A stretch of 33,293 nt of DNA. Source: Candidatus Moraniibacteriota bacterium (lineage in GTDB: Bacteria > Patescibacteriota > Minisyncoccia > Moranbacterales > GCA-2747515). A model generated the notes under the pieces. It saw only the letters and a program-made list of their open reading frames with translations, made no database searches and had not been told where the DNA came from. The stretch's first letter is position 1. The number at the start of each line of letters is the position of its first letter. This document shows, piece after piece, positions 7,270 to 13,585 of this stretch. Made by a program: the position numbers and the translations under genes. The stretch is taken from assembly GCA_947311515.1 (NCBI GenBank), contig CAMZLB010000062.1, positions 1 to 33,293 on the forward strand. Reading direction: 5' to 3'.

Positions 7270-7293
7270 TAAGTATTAAAAAAGAATAGGAAA

Positions 7294-7348
7294 GTTATTA
7301 GATAGGTTTTTAGATAAATTAAATATTTTCTAACTTCTATTTAATAAC
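7294..7348 (+). terminator. Hairpin after the TDT transporter gene
   Basis: GTTATTAGATAG (7294-7305) pairs with CTATTTAATAAC (7337-7348) at 11 of 12 positions, and an inner TTAGA/TCTAA helix can extend it. It lies between two transporter genes and probably ends the repressor-transporter transcript. The T-run is weak. Confidence 0.45.
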
Positions 7349-7386
7349 TATTTCTAAATAAATATGTATATTATTTAAATAATTAT

Positions 7387-8343
7387 ATGAAAATATTATT
7401 ATATTTACAAAAAAATTTAGTTTATGTATTACCTTTTGTAATAATTATTGGAATTTACGTTGGTAAAGACATGGATGTTTCTTTTTTAAAGACTATGATT
7501 TTACCATTTACCTTTTTGATGATTTATCCTCAAATGGTAAATTTAAATGTAAAAAAAATTTTTGAAAAACCAAATAATAAACTAAAATTAGCGTCTGTTT
7601 TGTTAAATTTTATATTAATACCATTAATAGCTTATATAATTGGAAAGATATTTTTTTCTAATTCACATTTAGATGCTGTTGGATTATTTTTGATTGCACT
7701 TTTGCCAACAGGTAGTATGACACTAGCTTTTACTGGTATGGTAAATGGAAATTTACCAGCTAGCATTAGGATTTCTATATTTAGCTTATTAACAGCTTCG
7801 TTTTTAGCTCCTTTATATTTATATCAATTTATGGGAGAAGTTATAGAAATAAATTTTCTATTAATAACAAAAAAGATATTATTGGTAATTATAATACCTT
7901 TAATTCTTGGAATTATTACAAGATTTTTCATTGTTATGAAGGTTGGAGAAGAAAGATATAAAAAAGAAATTAGTAAAAAAATAGGAACTTTTTCAGTTGT
8001 AGGTGTAATAGGAATGGTATTTTCTGTAATGGCAATGAAAGCAGGATTTATAGTGGATGATCCTATGAAAATATTATTATATGTAATTCCTTTATTGTTA
8101 TTTTATGGATTTAATTATTCTATAAGTACAGTTATTGGGAAGATTTTCTTTAATAGAGAAGATGCACTAGCTTTAGTGTTTAGTACATCACTTAGACATT
8201 TAGCAATATCATTGGCAGTAGCAATTACTTCGTTTGGTGAGGTTGGTTTTCAAATGGCTATAATAATTTCTATAGCACTTGTATTTCAAATAAAATTAGG
8301 ATCTATTTATGTAAAGTTTTCTAAAAAAATATTTAAAAATTAA
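7387..8343 (+). CDS. Bile acid:sodium symporter (SBF) family transporter
   Basis: A 318-residue protein with nine or ten membrane segments in the SBF/Acr3-like fold. The segments LIALLPTGSMTLAFTGMVNGN and ALVFSTSLRHLAISLAVA match the two conserved broken-helix regions of the superfamily in the N- and C-terminal halves. Members move organic anions with sodium or, in the Acr3 branch, expel arsenite. The Cys found in the Acr3 pore motif is not present here, so arsenite export is not supported. It starts at an ATG in a purely A/T leader and seems to be a single-gene unit. An 8-bp hairpin (8353-8360 with 8374-8381) follows the stop. Confidence 0.75.
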   Translation: MKILLYLQKNLVYVLPFVIIIGIYVGKDMDVSFLKTMILPFTFLMIYPQMVNLNVKKIFEKPNNKLKLASVLLNFILIPLIAYIIGKIFFSNSHLDAVGLFLIALLPTGSMTLAFTGMVNGNLPASIRISIFSLLTASFLAPLYLYQFMGEVIEINFLLITKKILLVIIIPLILGIITRFFIVMKVGEERYKKEISKKIGTFSVVGVIGMVFSVMAMKAGFIVDDPMKILLYVIPLLLFYGFNYSISTVIGKIFFNREDALALVFSTSLRHLAISLAVAITSFGEVGFQMAIIISIALVFQIKLGSIYVKFSKKIFKN

Positions 8344-8394
8344 TTTTTTTGCATCACAAAAAGAAACACTACTTGTGGTGATTGACAAATCAAA

Positions 8395-8410
8395 ACACTA
8401 TATATAGGGT
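8395..8410. promoter_or_regulatory. NrdR box upstream of nrdD
   Basis: ACACTATATATAGGGT matches the NrdR consensus acaCwAtATaTwGtgt at 15 of 16 positions. It follows a perfect TTGACA (8382-8387), so a bound NrdR would lie between that -35 box and the transcription start. A weaker half-matching site (from 8366, 11 of 16) lies 29 bp upstream. NrdR usually binds pairs of such boxes near ribonucleotide reductase genes. A separate TATAAT at 8450-8455 may be the -10 of another start. The nrdR gene is not in the window. Confidence 0.7.
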
Positions 8411-8533
8411 CTATTGTTAATATGTGGAAAACAATTTTTGAAAGTGTGTTATAATAATATTAAGTTAATAAAGAGAGATTATATCTGCTTACTGTTTTTT
8501 TTGACTTAAGAAAATAATAACTAAACGCTAAAC

Positions 8534-10648
8534 ATGAATATAAGGGAAATACAAAAGAGAGATGAAAGTGTTGTGCCTTTTGATAAGCAAAAAATCAAAC
8601 AGGCTATAGAAAAAGCTGTGGCAGTAGCTAATGATGATAGTGATATAGATGTTTCAGGGTTAGTTAAGGAAATTTTGGAGAGAATTGATAAAGAATCCAA
8701 AGAAAATATCCCTCAAGTAGAATTTGTACAAGATATTGTAGAGAATGTTTTAATAGAAGGGGGTTATTCAGAAATAGCAAAGTCTTATATACTTTATAGA
8801 CAAAAAAGAATTGAAGAAAGGTCGGATAAAAATGTAATGGTAACAGTTAGTGATACTATGGAAGAGTATCTTGATCAACTTGATTGGCGAGTAAATGAAA
8901 ATGCAAATCAAGGATATTCTGTGGGTGGAATGATTTTAAATACTTCCGGTAAGGTAACTGCAAACTATTGGCTTTCTCATGTATATCCAAAGGCAGTTGG
9001 GGAAGCTCATAGAAATGCTGATTATCATATTCATGATCTTAGTATGTTTACAGGATACTGTGCTGGTTGGAGTCTTCGAGCTTTATTAGAAGAAGGATTT
9101 AATGGAGTAGATAATAAAATTGAGTCAGGTCCACCTAAGCATCTAAGTAGTGCAGTGGCACAGATGGTCAATTTTTTAGGAACATTGCAAAATGAATGGG
9201 CTGGAGCACAAGCATTTTCTAGTTTTGATACTTATCTTGCACCGTATGTGCGAAAAAAGAAAGAGGAAATTATAAGAGATCTTAAAGAATATTTTGATAC
9301 TGATAATGAAGAAAGATTTGATGAATATGTAGATAAACAATTATATAAATATGTATTCCAAAACATGCAGTCATTTGTATTTAATTTAAACATCCCATCA
9401 AGATGGGGAACTCAGACTCCATTTACAAATATTACACTAGATTGGGAGTGTCCAAATGATATGAAAGACAAAAAGTTACTTTTAGGTGGAAAGCCTTTTA
9501 AATATACTTATGGTGAACTGCAAAAAGAGATGGATATCATAAATAAGGCTTTTATAGAGGTTATGGAGGCAGGAGATGTTAAAGGCAGAACATTTACATT
9601 TCCAATTCCAACGTATAATATTACAAAGGATTTTAAGTGGGATGATCCAAAAACAGAGGCTTTGTTTGAAATGACAGCAAAGTATGGAACTCCGTATTTT
9701 CAAAATTTTATAAATTCAGATTTAGATCCTGGAGATGTTCGTTCTATGTGCTGTAGGTTACAGCTTGACTTAAAGGAATTAAGAAAGCGAGGTGGGGGAT
9801 TATTTGGATCTGCTGAAATGACAGGTTCGATAGGTGTAGTGACTATAAATGCAGCAAGACTTGGGTATGTGTACGCAGGAGATAAAAAGGCTTTTTATAA
9901 ACAATTAGATTATTTGATGGAACTTGCGAAAACATCTTTAGAAATTAAGAGAAAAGTTGTTCAAAAATGGTTAGACAGGGGATTATTTCCATTTACAAAA
10001 AGATATTTAAATAATCTTAATAGTCATTTTTCTACAATTGGTATAAATGGTGTAAATGAATCCATTAGAAATTTTACAAAAGATGAGTATGGCATAACTT
10101 CTAAATCTGGGCAGGAATTTGGAATTGAAATGCTTGAGTATATGAGGGATAAGTTAGCAGAATTTCAGGAAGAAACTGGGAATTTGTATAACTTAGAAGC
10201 GACTCCAGGTGAGGGAACAACTTACAGATTTGCAAAAAAGGATAAGGAATTATATCCAGATATATTACAAGCAGGAACAGAAGAGGCTCCATTTTATACT
10301 AATTCATCCCAAATTCCAGTTGGGTATACAGATGATGTTTTTGAGGCATTGGAATTGCAAGATGAACTTCAAACTAAATATACAGGAGGTACAGTATTGC
10401 ATTGTTATATGAATGAAAGGATTAGTTCTGCAAGGGCTTGTGCAAATCTAGTAAAAAAAATATTAACCAATTTTCATCTTCCTTATATAACGATTACACC
10501 AACATTTTCGATCTGCCCCAAACATGGATATTTATCAGGTGAGCATGAATATTGTCCAAGGTGCGATGATGAGATAGGATTAAAAAATATTAAAGAAGAG
10601 GTTAGTGAATTGCGAAAAAAACATACAAGTAAGACCCCAGAGAAATAA
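8534..10648 (+). CDS. nrdD: Anaerobic ribonucleoside-triphosphate reductase, main part (no glycyl-radical tail)
   Basis: Class III ribonucleotide reductase, which makes deoxynucleotides without oxygen. An ATP-cone regulatory domain fills about residues 1-95 and the ten-stranded barrel follows. Visible are MCCRLQ (Cys406/407, finger-loop region), KRGGGLFGSAEMTGSIG, a Cys near 624 in CYMNER, and a zinc site made of C661, H664, C674 and C677. In most NrdD proteins the chain continues after the zinc site into the glycyl-radical segment. Here it stops at a TAA 23 residues after the last Cys, and that segment is encoded by the next gene. An NrdR box lies upstream and the activase gene nrdG is 1 kb downstream. 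The start at 8534 fits the ATP-cone N-terminus. Confidence 0.93.
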   Translation: MNIREIQKRDESVVPFDKQKIKQAIEKAVAVANDDSDIDVSGLVKEILERIDKESKENIPQVEFVQDIVENVLIEGGYSEIAKSYILYRQKRIEERSDKNVMVTVSDTMEEYLDQLDWRVNENANQGYSVGGMILNTSGKVTANYWLSHVYPKAVGEAHRNADYHIHDLSMFTGYCAGWSLRALLEEGFNGVDNKIESGPPKHLSSAVAQMVNFLGTLQNEWAGAQAFSSFDTYLAPYVRKKKEEIIRDLKEYFDTDNEERFDEYVDKQLYKYVFQNMQSFVFNLNIPSRWGTQTPFTNITLDWECPNDMKDKKLLLGGKPFKYTYGELQKEMDIINKAFIEVMEAGDVKGRTFTFPIPTYNITKDFKWDDPKTEALFEMTAKYGTPYFQNFINSDLDPGDVRSMCCRLQLDLKELRKRGGGLFGSAEMTGSIGVVTINAARLGYVYAGDKKAFYKQLDYLMELAKTSLEIKRKVVQKWLDRGLFPFTKRYLNNLNSHFSTIGINGVNESIRNFTKDEYGITSKSGQEFGIEMLEYMRDKLAEFQEETGNLYNLEATPGEGTTYRFAKKDKELYPDILQAGTEEAPFYTNSSQIPVGYTDDVFEALELQDELQTKYTGGTVLHCYMNERISSARACANLVKKILTNFHLPYITITPTFSICPKHGYLSGEHEYCPRCDDEIGLKNIKEEVSELRKKHTSKTPEK

Positions 10649-10683
10649 TATAAGTTTAAATAATTAATAAATAACAATAAAAT

Positions 10684-10848
10684 ATGGATAATTCAAAAAG
10701 AACAAAATGCGAGGTATGGACTAGAGTGATGGGATTTCATCGTCCAGTAGAATTTTTTAATCATGGTAAGAAGTCAGAACATTATTCTCGTAAGCATTTC
10801 ACACAATGTGTTGCATCAAATAGTTCATTTATAAATCAATATAAGTAA
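10684..10848 (+). CDS. Separate glycyl-radical tail of NrdD (54 aa)
   Basis: A small gene reading MDNSKRTKCEVWTRVMGFHR at the start, followed by PVEFFNHGKKSEHYSRK. This is the C-terminal glycyl-radical segment of class III ribonucleotide reductases. The family motif is R-V-x-G-Y followed by RPV, N-x-G-K-K and an R-K pair, and the radical Gly would be Gly17. The Tyr after it is Phe here. It begins 35 bp after the nrdD stop in another frame, and a TAA lies directly upstream in its own frame, so it is not a simple frameshifted fusion. It probably works as a subunit docked into the NrdD barrel and charged by NrdG. Spare-part glycyl-radical proteins are known for pyruvate formate-lyase (GrcA/YfiD). 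A hairpin overlaps its stop. Confidence 0.8.
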   Translation: MDNSKRTKCEVWTRVMGFHRPVEFFNHGKKSEHYSRKHFTQCVASNSSFINQYK

Positions 10849-10873
10849 GAAAATGCTGTAAGGCATTTTCTTA
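10846..10873 (+). terminator. Terminator after the nrdD pair
   Basis: An 11-bp perfect stem, TAAGAAAATGC (10846-10856) with GCATTTTCTTA (10863-10873), and a six-base loop. The stop codon of the glycyl-radical gene forms the base of the stem. The T-rich right arm supports termination, though no long T-run follows. Confidence 0.65.
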
Positions 10874-10898
10874 GATATATAACGTATAGTAAAATTAT

Positions 10899-11597
10899 AT
10901 GAAAAATAATATTTTTTTGATATTATCGGTATTTATTATTTCTTTTTTTTTCAATACTACAGTGTATGCACATCCAGATTCACAAATAGAACAAAAAGCT
11001 TTGGAAATATCAAATAATGAAGAAAAATCATTTATAGAGAATTCAATTGATTTTATTTGTTTGGGCATAATACATATTTTAAATGGTTTTGATCATATAT
11101 TGTTTGTTATTTCAATTGTTCTTATATTATTACCAATTAGAAAAATATTTTTAATGGTTAGTGCATTTACTTTAGCTCATTCATTTACATTCATATTAGC
11201 TGGTAGTAATATATTTATGATATCAGGAAAAATTGTAGAGCCAATAATTGCATTATCTATAATTTATATGAGTATTACAACAGTATTTTTGAAAAAAAAT
11301 CCCTTTTTTCAAAAAATACACAATAGATTGTGGATTGTATTTGTATTTGGATTATTTCATGGTCTTGGATTTGCTGGAGTATTTTCTGAAATTATGATTC
11401 CACAAGATAAGGTCTTATCATCCCTTTTATTTTTTAATGTGGGAGTTGAATTTGGACAAATTCTTATATTACTTCCAACAATATTAATTTTAACCTTAAT
11501 TAATAAAAATAAAAAAAACTATGAAACTTTTACAGAAATAATAGCTGGATTTATAATTGCAATTGCTATATTTTGGTTTTTACAGAGAATTTTTTAG
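10899..11597 (+). CDS. HupE/UreJ-like membrane protein
   Basis: A 232-residue membrane protein with an N-terminal signal segment (cleavage likely before about residue 25, leaving a mature HPDS start) and six or so membrane helices. Three His motifs of the HupE/UreJ_2 family are present: HILNGFDH (59-66), LAHSFTF (92-98) and FGLFHGLGFAG (150-160). Proteins of this family are thought to bring in or handle divalent metals such as nickel or cobalt. No hydrogenase, urease or other nickel enzyme is in the window. It lies between the reductase genes and the activase gene nrdG, so it may share a role or only a transcript with them. The function here is inferred from the family. Confidence 0.75.
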   Translation: MKNNIFLILSVFIISFFFNTTVYAHPDSQIEQKALEISNNEEKSFIENSIDFICLGIIHILNGFDHILFVISIVLILLPIRKIFLMVSAFTLAHSFTFILAGSNIFMISGKIVEPIIALSIIYMSITTVFLKKNPFFQKIHNRLWIVFVFGLFHGLGFAGVFSEIMIPQDKVLSSLLFFNVGVEFGQILILLPTILILTLINKNKKNYETFTEIIAGFIIAIAIFWFLQRIF

Positions 11598-11627
11598 TAG
11601 TAATTTTTTTAAAATAAAACATAAACT

Positions 11628-12329
11628 ATGTTAATAAGCGGAATCCAAAAATTTACAATGCTGGATTTTCCAGAGCACACATCAGCTATAGTTTTTACAC
11701 CTGGATGTAATATGCGTTGCGGTTATTGTCACAATAAAGAATTTGTATTACCAGAGGAGTTAAAAAAAATATCCAAAAGCTTTATATCTGAAGATGCTGT
11801 GTTTAACTTTTTAAAAGAGAGAAAAGGACTTTTGGATGGTTTAGTTATTTCAGGAGGAGAGCCAACTATTCAAAAAGATTTAAAAAATTTTATTATAAAG
11901 GTGAGAGAAATAGGCTTCAAGATTAAACTTGATACAAATGGTGCAAATTTTGATGTTTTAAAAGATTTAATTGATAGTAATTTGTTGGATTATGTTGCTA
12001 TGGATGTAAAAACATCTTTTAGTGCATACAATGAACTAGTTGGAAATTATATAGATATTGAAAATATAAAATCTAGTATAGAGTTTTTAAAAAAAAATTA
12101 TGTTGAATATGAATTTAGAACAACATTCTTAAAAGAAATTCACACAGAAAATATTATAGAGGAAATGAAGGAAATATTGAATGGAGGTAAAAGATATTTT
12201 TTACAGTCTTTTAGACCGGCGAATGTTTTGGATAGTAAATTTGTAAAATTTAGTCCATTTACAAAAGAAGAATTGCAAAACTTAAGAGGGGAATTTAGCA
12301 AAAGTATCCAAAGTGTAAATGTTAGATGA
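11628..12329 (+). CDS. nrdG: Anaerobic ribonucleoside-triphosphate reductase activating protein (radical SAM)
   Basis: A 233-residue radical-SAM enzyme that makes the glycyl radical in NrdD. The 4Fe-4S motif CxxxCxxC is at C27, C31 and C34 in PGCNMRCGYC. The SAM-binding GGEP motif follows (SGGEPTIQ), then KLDTNG and DYVAMDVKT, as expected for the NrdG2-type (longer) activases that start LISGIQKFTMLDFPE. In this genome it has to activate a Gly that sits on the separate 54-residue protein. It follows the HupE-like gene by 30 bp. The reading frame ends TGA then TAA, one of only two TGA stops in the window, and both are backed by a second stop. Confidence 0.9.
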   Translation: MLISGIQKFTMLDFPEHTSAIVFTPGCNMRCGYCHNKEFVLPEELKKISKSFISEDAVFNFLKERKGLLDGLVISGGEPTIQKDLKNFIIKVREIGFKIKLDTNGANFDVLKDLIDSNLLDYVAMDVKTSFSAYNELVGNYIDIENIKSSIEFLKKNYVEYEFRTTFLKEIHTENIIEEMKEILNGGKRYFLQSFRPANVLDSKFVKFSPFTKEELQNLRGEFSKSIQSVNVR

Positions 12330-12474
12330 TAAGTAAGATTTTCTCAATTTTGTCTTTGTTTTAAATATGTGTTTCATGTACAATATATATGTGAATTATA
12401 TATAAATATTAGCGTATATTCGCATTTACGATAATTTGCAGTTTTTATCCTAAATATGCTTTGCATAAAAACGA

Positions 12475-12504
12475 GTTAGCTGAAATATTTTTTTGGGCTA
12501 AACG
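12475..12504. repeat. Direct repeat, left copy, of a 600-bp cassette
   Basis: GTTAGCTGAAATATTT (12475-12490) is repeated perfectly at 13075-13090. The similarity continues with small gaps through TGGGCTAAACG. A hairpin precedes it, GTTTTT with AAAAAC (about 12441-12472) plus an inner ATGC/GCAT. This resembles how recombination sites follow imperfect palindromes in gene cassettes. Confidence 0.75.
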
Positions 12505-13075
12505 AAAGAATTTTAAATGTGTTTAAATAATAACTAAATATGCAAGTAAATAAAAGTTCAAGACATTCAAAAATCACAGGTAATTTCTCCGAAAACTTAA
12601 TTTTATATTGGCTTTCTAAATATAATTTTGAATGTGCTAATGTTGATCATACTGGTATAGATATCATTGCAAAGAATCCACACACCAATGAACTAATGGG
12701 AATTTCTGTAAAAAGTAGAAGCAGAAAAGAAGGAACAGAAGGAACTTATTTGGGAATAAGTAATGATAATTTTAAAAAAGTTGAAAATGCATGTAAATCA
12801 TTTAATTGTGTTCCTTATTTTGCATTAGTTGTTGATGAAGCAGATAAAATTTATTGCTTTATTTTATCTATGGAAAAATTATTAAAAATGTCTCCAAAAG
12901 GAAAAAGGGTGTGTGCTTGGAAAATGGGAAAAAAACACATTCAAAATTATTATAAAGATTCTGAAATTAAGATTTTTGAGTTTAATTATAAAACACATTC
13001 TTGGTGGTAACGCCCAAAAAAATACTCAAGGGGACGTTGCACTTTCGCCTTCGGCTCACCCTCTTAATCGCGATG
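12476..13075. mobile_element. 600-bp cassette-like unit carrying one gene
   Basis: The unit between equivalent points of the two direct repeats is exactly 600 bp. It holds one complete gene (12540-13010) followed by a palindromic tail. The stop codon forms part of TAACGCCC, and about 65 bases later comes GTTAGC, with GCC-TTCG-GC and AAGGGG/CCCTCTT pairings between. One gene, then an imperfect palindrome opening with TAAC and closing with GTTA, is how integron gene cassettes with attC sites look. However, GTTAGCT does not fully fit the GTTRRRY core and no integrase is in the window. The mechanism is therefore unproven; a simple target duplication is another reading. Confidence 0.4.
12540..13010 (+). 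CDS. PD-(D/E)XK-like nuclease-fold protein
   Basis: A 156-residue protein with the layout of a small PD-(D/E)XK nuclease-fold domain. A helix contains E18 (FSENLILYWLSKY). Then comes HTGIDII with D41, a hairpin, and GISVKSR with K58, giving E...D...(S)xK in the expected order and spacing. The usual acidic residue of the ExK motif is Ser, so activity may be altered. The C-terminal half has FVVD/YFALVVDEADKIY-like strands and ends in HSWW. Similar proteins are scattered among unrelated bacteria, which fits its place inside a direct-repeat-bounded unit. It may be a restriction-type or repair nuclease. No methyltransferase partner lies next to it. The substrate is unknown. Confidence 0.5.
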   Translation: MQVNKSSRHSKITGNFSENLILYWLSKYNFECANVDHTGIDIIAKNPHTNELMGISVKSRSRKEGTEGTYLGISNDNFKKVENACKSFNCVPYFALVVDEADKIYCFILSMEKLLKMSPKGKRVCAWKMGKKHIQNYYKDSEIKIFEFNYKTHSWW

Positions 13076-13106
13076 TTAGCTGAAATATTTCTTTTCTGGG
13101 TTAACG
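13075..13106. repeat. Direct repeat, right copy, of the 600-bp cassette
   Basis: The second perfect copy of GTTAGCTGAAATATTT is at 13075-13090, followed by CTTTTCTGGGTTAACG. The next bases form a second TAACGCCCAA (first copy at 13009), so two related repeat types alternate here. The stretch 13107-13223 contains no gene; a TATAAT at 13191-13196 may be the -10 box for the helicase transcript. Confidence 0.75.
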
Positions 13107-13223
13107 CCCAATTGTTTTAAAAAATTTTCAAATTTCTTTTTCATTAATTATAAAGGGGTACAAGGTGTTTTCTCCGCTCCGAAAATGATATATAATTTAG
13201 GGGAAATTTAATACAATACAATT

Positions 13224-13580
13224 ATGAACGAAAATAATGAATTACAGAATGGGACAACTATTGATCAGCAAATTCTTGTTGCTTTAAAAGAAAATCCTGG
13301 ACTTAAAGCAAGGGAAATAGCTACACATCTTGATGTTGACAAGAAATTTATCAATAGCGCGTTGTACGGAAGTATTAAAGATAGATGTGCTCAAGATGAA
13401 AAATATTACTGGTACTTAAACAAAGATGCTCCAACTTCAGATAAAAACAAAAAAGTCTCTATTTCACAAACAGCATTGTCAAATCTTAGTCGTTATTATT
13501 TAGCATGTCTTGGTCAAGATGACGAAGGTGGAATTAGTGTTTTCGCCGATAGTAAATATGGCTTAGATTATGTTGGTTAG
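13224..13580 (+). CDS. N-terminal winged-helix part of a frameshifted helicase-nuclease
   Basis: An 118-residue frame with a winged-helix-like region (residues about 14-65, LKENPGLKAREIATHLDVDK and then a wing ending KYYWYL). It is followed by LSRYYLACLGQDDEGGISVF and KYGLDYVG before a TAG. In related large helicases the DDEGG...SKYGLDYV segment runs straight on into the part encoded by the next frame. The next frame is open across the join and reads LDSLL just after the TAG position. A single missing T in a GGTTTAG-like run near 13575-13578 would restore one protein of about 1,115 residues. So this is best read as the N-terminal piece of one gene, broken by a deletion or a sequencing error. 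It would be a DNA-binding or regulatory domain. Confidence 0.75.
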   Translation: MNENNELQNGTTIDQQILVALKENPGLKAREIATHLDVDKKFINSALYGSIKDRCAQDEKYYWYLNKDAPTSDKNKKVSISQTALSNLSRYYLACLGQDDEGGISVFADSKYGLDYVG

Positions 13581-13585
13581 ATTCT

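Noticed and set aside
7387-8343. Calling the SBF-family transporter an arsenite exporter
   Set aside because: The conserved pore Cys of Acr3 is not present and no arsenic gene is adjacent; the ArsP-like permease is 8 kb away in its own unit.
10648-10684. Programmed frameshift joining nrdD to its glycyl-radical segment
   Set aside because: The two frames are separated by 36 bases containing several stops, with a TAA directly before the second gene's ATG in its own frame, and no slippery heptamer is seen.
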